Part shown: in pieces, positions 1-8,136 of the stretch
How the letters are laid out: every line of letters starts with the position of its first letter
Position numbering within the stretch: the first letter of the stretch is position 1
Assembly (NCBI RefSeq): GCF_007679035.1
Contig: NZ_VEFR01000006.1
Span: 62,001-126,000 of the forward strand
Reading direction: 5' to 3'
Source: Agrococcus jejuensis
Lineage (GTDB): Bacteria; Actinomycetota; Actinomycetes; Actinomycetales; Microbacteriaceae
Length of the DNA: 64,000 nucleotides
The notes under the pieces: generated by a model
What the model saw: only the letters and a program-made list of their open reading frames with translations
Databases searched by the model: none
Told to the model about the DNA's origin: nothing
Translations under genes and position numbers: made by a program

Positions 1-822
1 CGGCACCCGAGCCGCGAGAGCTGGACGCTGTGCCAGCGGTGCGGACGCACCATCTGCGGGCAGTGCCAGATCCAGGCGCCCGTGGGCGTGCAGTGCCCGG
101 AGTGCGTGCGCGAGGCGAAGGTGACGTCGATGGCGTCGCATCGTGAGCAGCGCCGCCTCTCCTACGGCGGCCCGGTCAAGCGCGGCGTGCGCCGCTGGCT
201 CGGCATGCCGGCGCCGGTCACGACCGCGATCATGGCGCTCACGGCCGTCGTGGGCGCGGCGCAGCTGCTGCTCGGCGACGTCGTCACGTACTCGCTGGGC
301 TTCTACGCCCCGCTCGCGCTCGCGGAGCCGTGGCGCTTCGTGACGGCCGTGCTCGTGCACGGCGGCATCCTGCACTTCGTCTTCAACATGCTCGTGCTGT
401 TCATGATGGGCCCGAACATCGAGCGGCGCATCGGCGCGCTGCCGTACCTCGCGGCGTACCTCGTCATGGCGGCGGGCGGCAGCGTGGCGGTCTCGCTGCT
501 GTCGCCGGGCACGCTCGTCATCGGCGCGAGCGGCGCGATCTTCGGCCTCTTCGGCATCTACATCGGCCTGCAGCGCATGCTCGGCGGCCGCTTCGATCCG
601 CAGATCCTCATCATCGTCGGCATCAACCTGCTCATCGGGTTCGTGCTCTCGGGCGTCTCCTGGCAGGCGCACGTCGGCGGTCTGCTCGCCGGCCTCGCCC
701 TCGGCTTCTGGATGGGCCGAAACCTGCGGGGTGCCGAGACGAAGCGCGCCGTGTGGACGCCCATCGGCGTCGTCGGCGGCGTCGTCGTGGCGCTGTGCGT
801 CGCCGTGGGCTTCCTGGTCTGA
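1..822 (+). CDS. Rhomboid family intramembrane serine protease with N-terminal zinc ribbon (5' end missing)
   Basis: The frame is open from base 1, so the start lies outside the window. The first about 40 residues contain four CxxC-type cysteine pairs (LCQRC, ICGQC, QCPEC), the zinc-ribbon found at the front of many actinobacterial rhomboids. After a basic linker come six or seven hydrophobic segments. The catalytic serine sits in GASGAIFG (Ser codon 529-531) and the partner histidine in WQAHVGG (His codon 670-672), so the protease should be active in the membrane. In related genomes this gene lies near the replication origin beside crgA, as here. Substrate unknown. Confidence 0.93.
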   Translation, partial: RHPSRESWTLCQRCGRTICGQCQIQAPVGVQCPECVREAKVTSMASHREQRRLSYGGPVKRGVRRWLGMPAPVTTAIMALTAVVGAAQLLLGDVVTYSLGFYAPLALAEPWRFVTAVLVHGGILHFVFNMLVLFMMGPNIERRIGALPYLAAYLVMAAGGSVAVSLLSPGTLVIGASGAIFGLFGIYIGLQRMLGGRFDPQILIIVGINLLIGFVLSGVSWQAHVGGLLAGLALGFWMGRNLRGAETKRAVWTPIGVVGGVVVALCVAVGFLV

Positions 823-860
823 CGTCGGCTCGCTCTCGACGGTCGCGTCGGGCGTCCTCC

Positions 861-1024
861 CACCAGCTGGTCGAGGAGCGCGCGAGCCCTCGGGCGAGCA
901 CGCGTCACGAGACCACGCGACCGTCGCTCCCATCCAGCCACGCGCGTGGTCGCGTCGAGCGGGGCCGTCGCGTGGTCTCGTGACGGCTCCTCGCTGCGCT
1001 CGGGGCCTCCTCGACCAGCTGGTG
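861..1024. repeat. 164-bp nested inverted-repeat element, copy 1
   Basis: The 17-base ends (CACCAGCTGGTCGAGGA and its exact complement) enclose a second perfect 19-base inverted repeat (CGTCACGAGACCACGCGAC). Related elements of the same length lie at 13896-14058 and 46671-46834. There is no ORF and no transposase. It fills most of the 447-base gap between the rhomboid gene and crgA. It resembles REP/BIME-type dispersed palindromes; function unknown. Confidence 0.85.
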
Positions 1025-1109
1025 TGTGCGCGCACTCTCGATGGGTCGCCGACCCATCCGAGGCGTCTCGTGCGACGAACACCCTCGACGGGATCGACGC
1101 GGACGAGAG

Positions 1110-1141
1110 TTCTCCACAAGGTTCTCCACACCTGTGCACAA
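1110..1141. other. Cluster of three DnaA-box-like nonamers
   Basis: TTCTCCACA occurs at 1110-1118 and 1122-1130, and TGTGCACAA (complement TTGTGCACA) at 1133-1141. Each is one or two bases from the actinobacterial DnaA box TTGTCCACA. The position in an origin-proximal gene block makes DnaA binding plausible. Three boxes are too few for oriC itself, so this may be a minor DnaA-binding or titration site. Confidence 0.35.
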
Positions 1142-1213
1142 CTGACACCGGTGTGATTCGACTCGTTCGAACGTTCGCTATGCGTGCGCGGCCGGGTGGG
1201 GGTCGCGGACGAC

Positions 1214-1244
1214 GAAGGCCCGCACCGAGACGGTGCGGGCCTTC
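1214..1244 (-). terminator. Intrinsic terminator of crgA
   Basis: A perfect 14-base stem (1214-1227 with 1231-1244) and a 3-base loop lie 25 bases past the crgA stop codon. The arms begin GAAGGCCCGC, a common actinobacterial terminator style. No long T-run follows. Confidence 0.75.
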
Positions 1245-1269
1245 GAGTCGAGGCGTGGAGCCGGGTCGG

Positions 1270-1503
1270 CTACCGCCACTTCGTGGTCATGATGAAGCCG
1301 ACGAACATGATGCCGAAGCCGATGGCGATGTTCCACGCGCCGATCGACGCGATGGGCAGCATCGAGCCCGAGATGTAGAAGACGACGACCCACAGCAGGC
1401 CGACGACGATGAAGCCGAGCATCACCGGCACGTACCACGACGGGTTGCGGGACTCCTCGTGGTCGCGGGAGGCGCGCGACTTGGCGATGCTGTTCCTGGC
1501 CAT
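1270..1503 (-). CDS. crgA: Cell division protein CrgA
   Basis: A 77-aa protein with the CrgA layout: a basic, charged N-terminus (about 20 residues, RNPSWYVPVM boundary), then two transmembrane segments of about 20 residues each, separated by a short SMLPIASIGAW loop and ending in TTKWR. CrgA is a septal membrane protein that interacts with FtsZ, FtsI/FtsQ and PBPs in actinobacteria. Gene order with the downstream division kinase operon is the conserved origin-proximal one. The ATG at 1503 follows a TAGACT -10 hexamer by 8 bases and has no Shine-Dalgarno, so the mRNA is probably leaderless. It is divergent from the sortase gene. Confidence 0.95.
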   Translation of the reverse strand: MARNSIAKSRASRDHEESRNPSWYVPVMLGFIVVGLLWVVVFYISGSMLPIASIGAWNIAIGFGIMFVGFIMTTKWR

Positions 1504-1511
1504 AGACCGCG

Positions 1512-1538
1512 AGTCTACCTCAGCCTCCCGCGTAGACT
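1512..1538. promoter_or_regulatory. Divergent leaderless promoters of crgA and the class E sortase
   Basis: The minus-strand -10 TAGACT (complement at 1512-1517) ends 8 bases before the crgA ATG. The plus-strand -10 TAGACT (1533-1538) ends 6 bases before the sortase GTG at 1545. Neither gene has room for a Shine-Dalgarno, so transcription should start at or next to the start codons. Confidence 0.6.
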
Positions 1539-1544
1539 GCTCGG

Positions 1545-2270
1545 GTGCCCCCGACTCCCCGCCCTCGTCGTCGCACGACCGTCGGCGGCGTGCTCGGCGA
1601 GCTGCTCGTGACCGTGGGCGTGCTCGTGCTCGGCTTCGTCGGCTGGCAGGTGTGGCTGAGCGACGAGATCATGGGCGGCCAGCAGCAGCAGGCGGCGCAG
1701 ACGTACGCGCAGTCGCTCACGACGACGCCCGACGCCGAGCCCGCGGCCGAGCTGCGCACCGACGCCCCGCCGATCGCCGAGGCCCCCGGCGACCGCGAGT
1801 CCTTCGCCGTCGTGCACATCCCGCGCTTCGGGCCGGACTTCGTGCGCACCGTCGGGCAGGGCACGAGCAGGTTCGTGCTCGACTCGCTCGACCTCGGCCT
1901 CGCGCACTACGACACGTCGGCGATGCCCGGCGACGTCGGCAACTTCGCCATCGCGGGCCACCGCAACGGCCAGGGCGGCCCCTTCACGCGCCTCGACGAG
2001 CTCGTGGTCGGCGACCGCATCTACGTGCAGATGCAGGACGTCTGGTACGTCTACGAGTACCGCGACAGCGAGTACGTGCTGCCGACGTCGGTCGACGTCG
2101 TCGCCCCCGTGCCGAACCAGCCGGGCGTCGCACCCACCGACCGCATCATGACGATGACGACGTGCCACCCCGAGTGGTCGGCGGCCTCGCGACTCATCAC
2201 CTACTCCGTGTTCGTCGGCTGGTCCGAGACCATGCCCGCCGAGCTCGCAGCCATCCAGGAAGGTGCCTGA
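1545..2270 (+). CDS. Class E sortase
   Basis: A 241-aa transpeptidase that cleaves LPxTG-like (often LAxTG) sorting signals and joins proteins to the cell wall. There is one N-terminal signal anchor (about residues 17-36), a variable linker, and then the sortase barrel. Catalytic residues are visible: His in IAGHRNG (about 137), Cys in TMTTCHPEWS (about 207) and Arg in AASRLITYS (about 215). The GTG start is dictated by the leaderless promoter. The stop overlaps the next ATG (TGATG), so the small membrane protein downstream is translationally coupled. A sortase-like gene at this place is conserved in the crgA-pabA neighbourhood of actinobacteria. Confidence 0.92.
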   Translation: MPPTPRPRRRTTVGGVLGELLVTVGVLVLGFVGWQVWLSDEIMGGQQQQAAQTYAQSLTTTPDAEPAAELRTDAPPIAEAPGDRESFAVVHIPRFGPDFVRTVGQGTSRFVLDSLDLGLAHYDTSAMPGDVGNFAIAGHRNGQGGPFTRLDELVVGDRIYVQMQDVWYVYEYRDSEYVLPTSVDVVAPVPNQPGVAPTDRIMTMTTCHPEWSAASRLITYSVFVGWSETMPAELAAIQEGA

Positions 2271-2428
2271 TGTACGGCGCGCTGTGGCGGATCATCCCGG
2301 GCCCGTGGCCCGTGAAGGCCCTCGTGATGCTGGCGCTCGCCGCCGGCATCGCCTACGCGCTGATCTGGCACGTGTACCCGTGGGTCATGCAGACCTTCTT
2401 CCCGACGCCGGATGCGACCGTCGAATGA
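2270..2428 (+). CDS. Small single-span membrane protein, 52 aa
   Basis: ATG at 2270 overlaps the sortase stop, and its own TGA overlaps the ATG of the next gene, so the three genes form one tightly coupled operon. The product has a short polar start (MYGALWRIIPG), one hydrophobic helix of about 22 residues (about 17-38) and an acidic tail. It matches no family I can name. Small membrane ORFs next to class E sortases are common in this lineage, and a role as a sortase partner is inference. Confidence 0.75.
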   Translation: MYGALWRIIPGPWPVKALVMLALAAGIAYALIWHVYPWVMQTFFPTPDATVE

Positions 2429-3066
2429 CCCGCATCCTCGTCGTCGACAACTTCGACAGCTTCGTCTACACGCTCGCCGGCTACCTCTCCGAGCTCGGCG
2501 CCGACGTGCACGTCGTGCGCAACGACGTCGTCGAGCCCGGCTCCATCGTCGACTGGGATGCCGTGCTGCTGTCGCCCGGCCCCGGCACGCCCGCCGACGC
2601 CGGCGCATCCATCGACTTCGTGCACGCAGCCATCGCCCACGGCGTGCCGCTGCTGGGCGTGTGCCTCGGGCACCAGGCGATCGCCGAGGCGCTCGGCGGC
2701 GTCGTGACGCACGCCGAGCAGCTCATGCACGGCAAGACGTCGCAGGTCGTCCACGACGATACGTCGGTCTTCGTGGGCGTGCCGTCGCCGTTCACGGCCA
2801 CGCGCTACCACTCGCTCGCCGTCGTCGACGGCACCGTGCCCGACGACCTCGTCGTGACGGCGCGCACCGAGCAGGCGGACGGCCGCGGCGTCATCATGGC
2901 GCTCGAGCACCGCACGCAGCCCGTCTGGGGCGTGCAGTTCCACCCGGAGTCGGTGCTCACCGAGGGCGGCTACCGCATGCTGGGCAACTGGCTCGAGCGT
3001 GCGGGCCTCAGCGGTGCTGCCGAGCGGGCGGCGTCGAAGGCGCCGTTGGTGACGTTCGGCGACTGA
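2425..3066 (+). CDS. pabA: Aminodeoxychorismate/anthranilate synthase component II (glutamine amidotransferase)
   Basis: A 213-aa class I glutamine amidotransferase (PabA/TrpG type), which passes ammonia from glutamine to the chorismate-binding subunit for folate or tryptophan synthesis. The opening ILVVDNFDSFVYTLAGYL is diagnostic. SPGPGTP forms the oxyanion region, the nucleophile is Cys in LLGVCLGHQ (about residue 79), and the catalytic His-Glu pair is in VQFHPES near the C-terminus. It starts at ATG 2425 by a 4-base overlap with the gene before. This locus matches the trpG/pabA position next to pknB in other actinobacteria. No component I gene is in the window, so PabA versus TrpG cannot be decided here. 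Confidence 0.93.
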   Translation: MTRILVVDNFDSFVYTLAGYLSELGADVHVVRNDVVEPGSIVDWDAVLLSPGPGTPADAGASIDFVHAAIAHGVPLLGVCLGHQAIAEALGGVVTHAEQLMHGKTSQVVHDDTSVFVGVPSPFTATRYHSLAVVDGTVPDDLVVTARTEQADGRGVIMALEHRTQPVWGVQFHPESVLTEGGYRMLGNWLERAGLSGAAERAASKAPLVTFGD

Positions 3067-3096
3067 CGCGTCGCCGTCGCGGCGGGGCGAGCGGGA

Positions 3097-4866
3097 TCAG
3101 CCGTTGCCGTCGCCGCCGTCGCCACCCTCGGGCGGCGTGGTCTCGGTCGGCGGCGTCGTCGGTGGCGTCGTCGGCGCCTGGCCGTTGCAGTAGGTGAGCG
3201 TGATCGTGCCGCCCTGCGCCTGCGAGCCCGGCGTCAGGCTCTGCTGCACGACGGCGCCGCCCCGGCACGACGTGACGAACATCTGCCGCACCTGGTAGCC
3301 GACCTCGGGCGCCTGCATGGCCGCGACGGCCTGCGCGATGGGCTGCCCCACGACGTCGGGGATCGTGACCTGACCGCTCGAGACGATGAGCTGGATGCTG
3401 TCGCCCTGCGACACGTTCGTGCCCGCAGCGGGCTCGGTGCCGAGCACCGTGCCCTCCGGCAGCGACGGGTGGTCGTTCGTCACGATGGACTCCGCCACGA
3501 CGAGGCCGTCGCCCTCGAGCGTCTGCGTCGCCTGGATGACGGTGTTGCCCTGCACGTTCACGAGCGCGAACGGCGGCGGCCCGCTCGAGATGAACAGCGT
3601 CACGGGCGTGTTCGGCGACACCGTCGTGCCCTCCGGCGGATCGGTGCGCAGCGCGTCGCCCGCGTTCGACTCCTCGTCGACGACCGTGCGCACGCTCGCC
3701 GTGAGCCCCGCCTCCTCGAGCGCTGCCGATGCCTCGTCCTGCGTCATGCCCGCCACCGAGGGCACGGTCGCGGAGAGCCCCGCGATCGGCAGGTTCGGTC
3801 CCTGGCTCGCCGCCCAGAACACGATCGCGATCACGAGCACGCCGATGAGCGCGATGCCGCCCCACAGCCAGGCGACCGGCGGCCGCGACTGCGGCGCGGG
3901 CCGGTAGTCGTCGACGTCGAGCACCTGGAACATCGTCGTGGCGGCGCCGCCCTGCACGCCGGTGGTGAAGATCGCGGCCTCGTCGTCGTCGACGTCGACG
4001 GACTCGCCCACGAGCGCAGCCTCGAGCGCGTCGCGGAACTCGTCCGCCGACTGGAACCGCTCCTCCTTGCGCTTCGTGAGCGCCTTGAGCACGACCGAGT
4101 CCATCGCCGGCGAGATGCCCTCGCGCAGCGACGACGGCGCGACGGGCTGCTCGGACACGTGCTGGTATGCGACCGCCACGGCGGTGTCGCCCCGGAACGG
4201 TGCGCGGCCCGTGAGCATCTCGAAGAGCATCACGCCCGTCGAGTACAGGTCGGTGCGCGCGTCCACGACCTCGCCGCGCGCCTGCTCGGGCGAGAAGTAC
4301 TGCGCGGTGCCGAGGATCATGCCCGTCTGCGCCACCGACGTCGACGTCTCGCTCACGGCACGGGCGATGCCGAAGTCCATGACCTTGATCTGGCCGCCGG
4401 GCGTCACCATGACGTTGCCCGGCTTCATGTCGCGGTGCACGACGCCGGCGCGGTGCGAGTAGTCGAGGGCCGTCAGGATGCCCTTCGTGATGCGCACCGC
4501 CTCGGACTCCGTCAGCGGCGACTCGGCGATGATGTCCTTCACCATGCGGCCGTCGACGTACTCCATGACGATGTACGGCACCGAGTGCGAGCGCCCGTGG
4601 GCGTCCTTCGCGACCTGCTCGCCCGCGTCGAAGACGCGCACGACGGTCGGATGCGACATGCGCGCCGCCGACTGCGCCTCCTGACGGAAGCGCACGCGGA
4701 AGTCGTCGTCCTCGCCGAGCTCGGGCTTCAGCAGCTTGATGGCGACGAGGCGGTCGAGGCGTCGATCGCGACCGCGATGCACCTCGGCCATGCCGCCGCG
4801 GCCGATGAGCTCGCCGATCTCGTAGCGATCTCCGAGGACGTCGAGGGAGGCGATGACGTCGGTCAT
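3097..4866 (-). CDS. pknB: PASTA-domain Ser/Thr protein kinase PknB
   Basis: A 589-aa membrane kinase that senses peptidoglycan fragments and phosphorylates wall and division proteins. Kinase domain (about residues 15-275): glycine loop IGRGGMAEVH, VAIK lysine, HRDMKPGNV catalytic loop, DFGIAR. A transmembrane helix follows at about 333-355, then three PASTA repeats (about 365-430, 432-500, 501-563) and a Thr/Pro/Gly-rich tail. I chose ATG 4866 over GTG 4872 because GGAAGGGGG stands 5 bases upstream of the ATG and would overlap the GTG. It is the last gene of the fhaA-pknB operon, 73 bases after pknA. Its ribosome binding site is inside a strong hairpin. It is convergent with pabA. Confidence 0.95.
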   Translation of the reverse strand: MTDVIASLDVLGDRYEIGELIGRGGMAEVHRGRDRRLDRLVAIKLLKPELGEDDDFRVRFRQEAQSAARMSHPTVVRVFDAGEQVAKDAHGRSHSVPYIVMEYVDGRMVKDIIAESPLTESEAVRITKGILTALDYSHRAGVVHRDMKPGNVMVTPGGQIKVMDFGIARAVSETSTSVAQTGMILGTAQYFSPEQARGEVVDARTDLYSTGVMLFEMLTGRAPFRGDTAVAVAYQHVSEQPVAPSSLREGISPAMDSVVLKALTKRKEERFQSADEFRDALEAALVGESVDVDDDEAAIFTTGVQGGAATTMFQVLDVDDYRPAPQSRPPVAWLWGGIALIGVLVIAIVFWAASQGPNLPIAGLSATVPSVAGMTQDEASAALEEAGLTASVRTVVDEESNAGDALRTDPPEGTTVSPNTPVTLFISSGPPPFALVNVQGNTVIQATQTLEGDGLVVAESIVTNDHPSLPEGTVLGTEPAAGTNVSQGDSIQLIVSSGQVTIPDVVGQPIAQAVAAMQAPEVGYQVRQMFVTSCRGGAVVQQSLTPGSQAQGGTITLTYCNGQAPTTPPTTPPTETTPPEGGDGGDGNG

Positions 4867-4868
4867 GC

Positions 4869-4914
4869 GCACCCCCTTCCGGACCGCACGAGTCTAGCGG
4901 TCGGAAGGGGGTGC
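4869..4914 (-). promoter_or_regulatory. Hairpin sequestering the pknB Shine-Dalgarno
   Basis: Between pknA and pknB the mRNA folds into an about 18-bp stem (4897-4914 with 4869-4887, one bulged base, 9-base loop). The 3' arm contains GGAAGGGGG, the pknB ribosome binding site, and ends 2 bases before the ATG. It could terminate transcription partly, or switch pknB translation on and off. Confidence 0.65.
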
Positions 4915-4939
4915 GAACCTGTGGCGCCGGTGTCGTGCG

Positions 4940-6661
4940 TCAGGGCGTCGGCACCGGGATCGAGGGCTCCGGGTCGGCCGGCGGCTCCGTCGACGGCGGC
5001 GTGGTCTCCACCGGCGCCGTCACTGTGAACGTCAGCGGCTGCGAGGTGGGGCTCGTGAGCGGGTCTCGGCCGTCGGCGGAGCAGGTGACGACGTAGGTGA
5101 ACGTGACCGTGCCCTCGCTCGTGAAGGTGACCTGCGCGCTCGCCCCCGAGACGTTGCCCACGCCGCCGGGACCCTGCACGAGGGCCTGGTAGGCGGCCGA
5201 GTAGCCCGCGGGGCACGTGTACGTGTCCCACACGACCGTCACGGCGTCGCCGGGCTCGACGTCGGTCGACCCGCCGTCCTGCACGGTCGCCGCCGCCGGC
5301 TCGTCGAGGGTCGGCAGGCCCGCGTAGATCGTCGCCGAGATCATCGTGCCGGGGGCGACCGGACCCGTGGGGTTCACGGCGTAGACCGTGCCGGCCTGCG
5401 CAGCGGTCGGAGCGTTCTCGGTGCCCGTCTGCACGTCGGCGACGAGCCCGAGGTCGGCCATGGCGTCGCGGAACTCCGACTCCGTCATGCCGACGTAGTC
5501 CGCCTCGTCGATCGTGACGTCCTCGGCCGTCTCCGACGGCGTCGGCGAGGGGCTCGTCGACGGCTCGGGGTCGTCGCCGCCCATGCCGAGCATCGCCCAC
5601 ACGAGCGCCACGAGACCCGCGATGAGCAGGATCGCGCCGATCACGATGACGGGGATGAGCCACGGACGGCGCTTGCGCTCCGCATCCTGACGCGTCTCGT
5701 CCTCGACCGCCACGGGGAACGCGGCCGTCGCCGGCGCGGACTGCGTGCCGATGACGCGCGTCGTCGCCTGCGTGGGGGCGTCGATCGTCGCGAAGGAGTC
5801 GGTGGAGGCGATGCCGGGCACGATGGCCGCGGCGCCGGCGATGTCGCCGCGACGCAGCATCGTGGCCGCGCGCGACAGGTGCGCCGCCGACGTCGGCCGG
5901 TCTGCCGGCTTCTTCGCGATGCACGACAGCACGAGGTTGCGCACGGGCTCCGGCACGGTGCCGGGCAGCTCGGGCGGCGCGTCGTTGATGTGCGCCATCG
6001 CGATCGCCACCTGCGACTCGCCCGTGAACGGACGACGACCCGCGAGGGCCTCGTACGCGACGATGCCGAGCGAGTAGATGTCGGTCGCGGGCGCCGCGGG
6101 CTGGCCGCTCGCCTGCTCGGGCGACAGGTACTGCACGGTGCCCATGACCTGACCCGTGGCCGTGAGCGGCACCTGGTCGGCGATGCGCGCGATGCCGAAG
6201 TCGGTGATCTTCACGCGCCCCTCGGGCGTGATGAGCAGGTTGCCCGGCTTGATGTCGCGGTGCACGAGGCCGGCCTGGTGGGCGGCGTGCAGCGCCGCCG
6301 ACGTCTGCGCGACGATGTCGAGCACCTTGTCGGCGGGCAGCGTGCGATCGCGGTCGAGGATGGCGCTCAGGGGCTCGCCGGGGACGAGCTCCATCACGAG
6401 GAAGGCGCTGCCCTCCTCCTCGCCGTAGTCGAAGACGTTCGCGATGCCCTCGTGGTTGACGAGTGCAGCGTGCCGCGCCTCCGCGCGGAACCGCTCGAGG
6501 AACCCGGGGTCCCCCATGTACTCGTCCTTGAGGATCTTCAACGCCACCGTGCGGCCGATGACGAGGTCGCTGGCCTGCCAGACCTCGCCCATGCCGCCGA
6601 TGGCGATCCTCGACGTGAGCTGGTACCGCCCACCGAAGGTGAGTCCGCTCGTTGGTCTCAT
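4940..6661 (-). CDS. pknA: Ser/Thr protein kinase PknA with one PASTA repeat and an extra extracellular domain
   Basis: A 573-aa kinase, normally acting with PknB on septum and wall proteins. Kinase domain about residues 12-270: IGGMGEVW glycine loop, VALKIL lysine, [16 protein letters not shown] transmembrane helix (about 365-390) is followed by an acidic/Ser-Thr linker, one PASTA-like repeat (about 412-475) and then a further about 70-residue beta-rich segment with two cysteines ([16 protein letters not shown]) that looks Ig/PKD-like, ending in a Pro-rich tail. The last module is not part of the usual PknA. ATG 6661 overlaps the pbpA stop by 4 bases (ATGA). Confidence 0.93.
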   Translation of the reverse strand: MRPTSGLTFGGRYQLTSRIAIGGMGEVWQASDLVIGRTVALKILKDEYMGDPGFLERFRAEARHAALVNHEGIANVFDYGEEEGSAFLVMELVPGEPLSAILDRDRTLPADKVLDIVAQTSAALHAAHQAGLVHRDIKPGNLLITPEGRVKITDFGIARIADQVPLTATGQVMGTVQYLSPEQASGQPAAPATDIYSLGIVAYEALAGRRPFTGESQVAIAMAHINDAPPELPGTVPEPVRNLVLSCIAKKPADRPTSAAHLSRAATMLRRGDIAGAAAIVPGIASTDSFATIDAPTQATTRVIGTQSAPATAAFPVAVEDETRQDAERKRRPWLIPVIVIGAILLIAGLVALVWAMLGMGGDDPEPSTSPSPTPSETAEDVTIDEADYVGMTESEFRDAMADLGLVADVQTGTENAPTAAQAGTVYAVNPTGPVAPGTMISATIYAGLPTLDEPAAATVQDGGSTDVEPGDAVTVVWDTYTCPAGYSAAYQALVQGPGGVGNVSGASAQVTFTSEGTVTFTYVVTCSADGRDPLTSPTSQPLTFTVTAPVETTPPSTEPPADPEPSIPVPTP

Positions 6662-8136
6662 GAGTTCAGCACCGCCTCGATGATCGCTCTGCCGATGGGT
6701 GCGGCCACCTCGTTCGAGGTGTCTGCCGCGATGTTCTGCTCCGGGACGACGACGACGGCGACGGCGACCTGGCTGCCGTCCGCCCCCTCCGCGAAGCCCG
6801 TGAACCAGAGGTTGAAGGGTCGGTCGCCCGACTCGTCGTTCTCGGCCGTGCCGGTCTTGCCACCGACCGTCACGCCCGGGATCGCCGCGTTCGATGCGAG
6901 TCCCTGCTCGACGCCCTGCACCATCAGATCCTGCATGGTCTGTGCCGTGGACTCGCTGACCGCCTGCCCCATCGACTGGGGCGCGGGCTCGGCGATGACG
7001 TCGAGCGACTCGGTGTCGATGACCTCGTCGACCAGCTGCGGCTGCATGAGCTCTCCGTCGTTCGCGATCGCCGCCGTCGTCATCGCCACCTGCAGCGGGG
7101 TCACGCGCACGTCGTACTGGCCGAACGCCGACAGCTGCAGCTCCGACGGCGCCATGCCCTCCGGGTACGTCGACGGCGTCACCGACATGGGGATCTGCAG
7201 CGGCTCGCCGTAGCCGAACGCTGCAGCCTGCTCGGCGATCGCATCCTCGCCCAGCTGCTCGCCGAGCTCGGCGAACGGGATGTTGCACGAGTAGATGAGC
7301 GCGTTCGTGAGCGACACCTGGTCGCCCTCGCCGCCGCGGCACTCCTGGCGCGTCGAGTTGTAGATCGGCGTCGACGTGCCGGTGAGGTTCAGCTGCGCCG
7401 GGTTGCCGAACGTCGAGCCGGGCGTGTACTCGCCCGACTCGATCGCCGCGGCCGTGACGACGAGCTTGAACACGGAGCCGGGGAAGTAGAGGTCGCCGCC
7501 GATCGCACGGTTCTGCAGGGGCTGCGTCGGGTCGGCGAGCATCTGGTCGTACGCCGCGATCACCGAGTCGGTGTCGTGGCTCGCGTACACGTTGGGGTCG
7601 TAGGTGGGCGTGGAGGCGAGCGCGAGGATGTCGCCCGTCGCCGGGTCGATCGCCACCGCGGCGCCCGTCGCGCCGCTCACGCCCGCGAGCGCATCCGTCG
7701 CCGCCTGCTGCGCCGCCGGGTCGATCGTGAGCTCGACCGACGAGCCCGACGGATCCTGGCCCGTGATGAGCTGCTCGACCTGCTGGAAGAACTGGCTCGA
7801 CGCCTGTCCCGTCAGCTCGTCGTTCATCGCGCCCTCGATGCCGCTGTTGCCCTGACCGAGCGAGTAGTAGCCCGTGACAGGAGCGTAGAGCGCACCCTGC
7901 GGATACACGCGCTGCCACTCGTACTGGTCGCCGGACTCGACGCTCTGCGCGATCGGCACGCCGTCGACGAGGATCGCGCCGCGCTCGGCGGCGAACGACG
8001 CGAGGATCGTGCGCGAGTTGCGCGGGTCGTCGCGCAGCGCATCCGCCTGCGCCCACTGGATGATCGACGAGGAGCCGAACAGGGCCACGAACATGCACAC
8101 GAGCAGCAGGCTCACTCTCGAGAGCTCGCGGTTCAT
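6658..8136 (-). CDS. pbpA: Penicillin-binding protein PbpA (class B transpeptidase)
   Basis: A 492-aa class B PBP that cross-links peptidoglycan, working with the RodA glycosyltransferase encoded next to it. An N-terminal signal anchor (about residues 8-27, [14 protein letters not shown]) is followed by a PBP dimerisation region and the transpeptidase domain. Motifs are SxxK as PGSVFK (about residue 222), SxN as SCN (about 278), and KTG as GGKTGTAEN (about 420). It overlaps rodA (upstream) and pknA (downstream) by ATGA, so production of the PBP, its polymerase partner and the kinases is coupled. Confidence 0.95.
   Translation of the reverse strand: MNRELSRVSLLLVCMFVALFGSSSIIQWAQADALRDDPRNSRTILASFAAERGAILVDGVPIAQSVESGDQYEWQRVYPQGALYAPVTGYYSLGQGNSGIEGAMNDELTGQASSQFFQQVEQLITGQDPSGSSVELTIDPAAQQAATDALAGVSGATGAAVAIDPATGDILALASTPTYDPNVYASHDTDSVIAAYDQMLADPTQPLQNRAIGGDLYFPGSVFKLVVTAAAIESGEYTPGSTFGNPAQLNLTGTSTPIYNSTRQECRGGEGDQVSLTNALIYSCNIPFAELGEQLGEDAIAEQAAAFGYGEPLQIPMSVTPSTYPEGMAPSELQLSAFGQYDVRVTPLQVAMTTAAIANDGELMQPQLVDEVIDTESLDVIAEPAPQSMGQAVSESTAQTMQDLMVQGVEQGLASNAAIPGVTVGGKTGTAENDESGDRPFNLWFTGFAEGADGSQVAVAVVVVPEQNIAADTSNEVAAPIGRAIIEAVLNS

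Noticed and set aside
861..1024. Insertion sequence or MITE with target duplication
   Set aside because: No transposase in the window and no clear flanking direct repeat; kept only as a palindromic repeat element.
1110..1141. oriC
   Set aside because: Only three DnaA-like boxes, no A+T-rich unwinding region and no dnaA or dnaN nearby.
3469..5028. 519-codon plus-strand open frame
   Set aside because: Antisense to pknB; His/Arg/Asp-rich low-complexity translation typical of a shadow.
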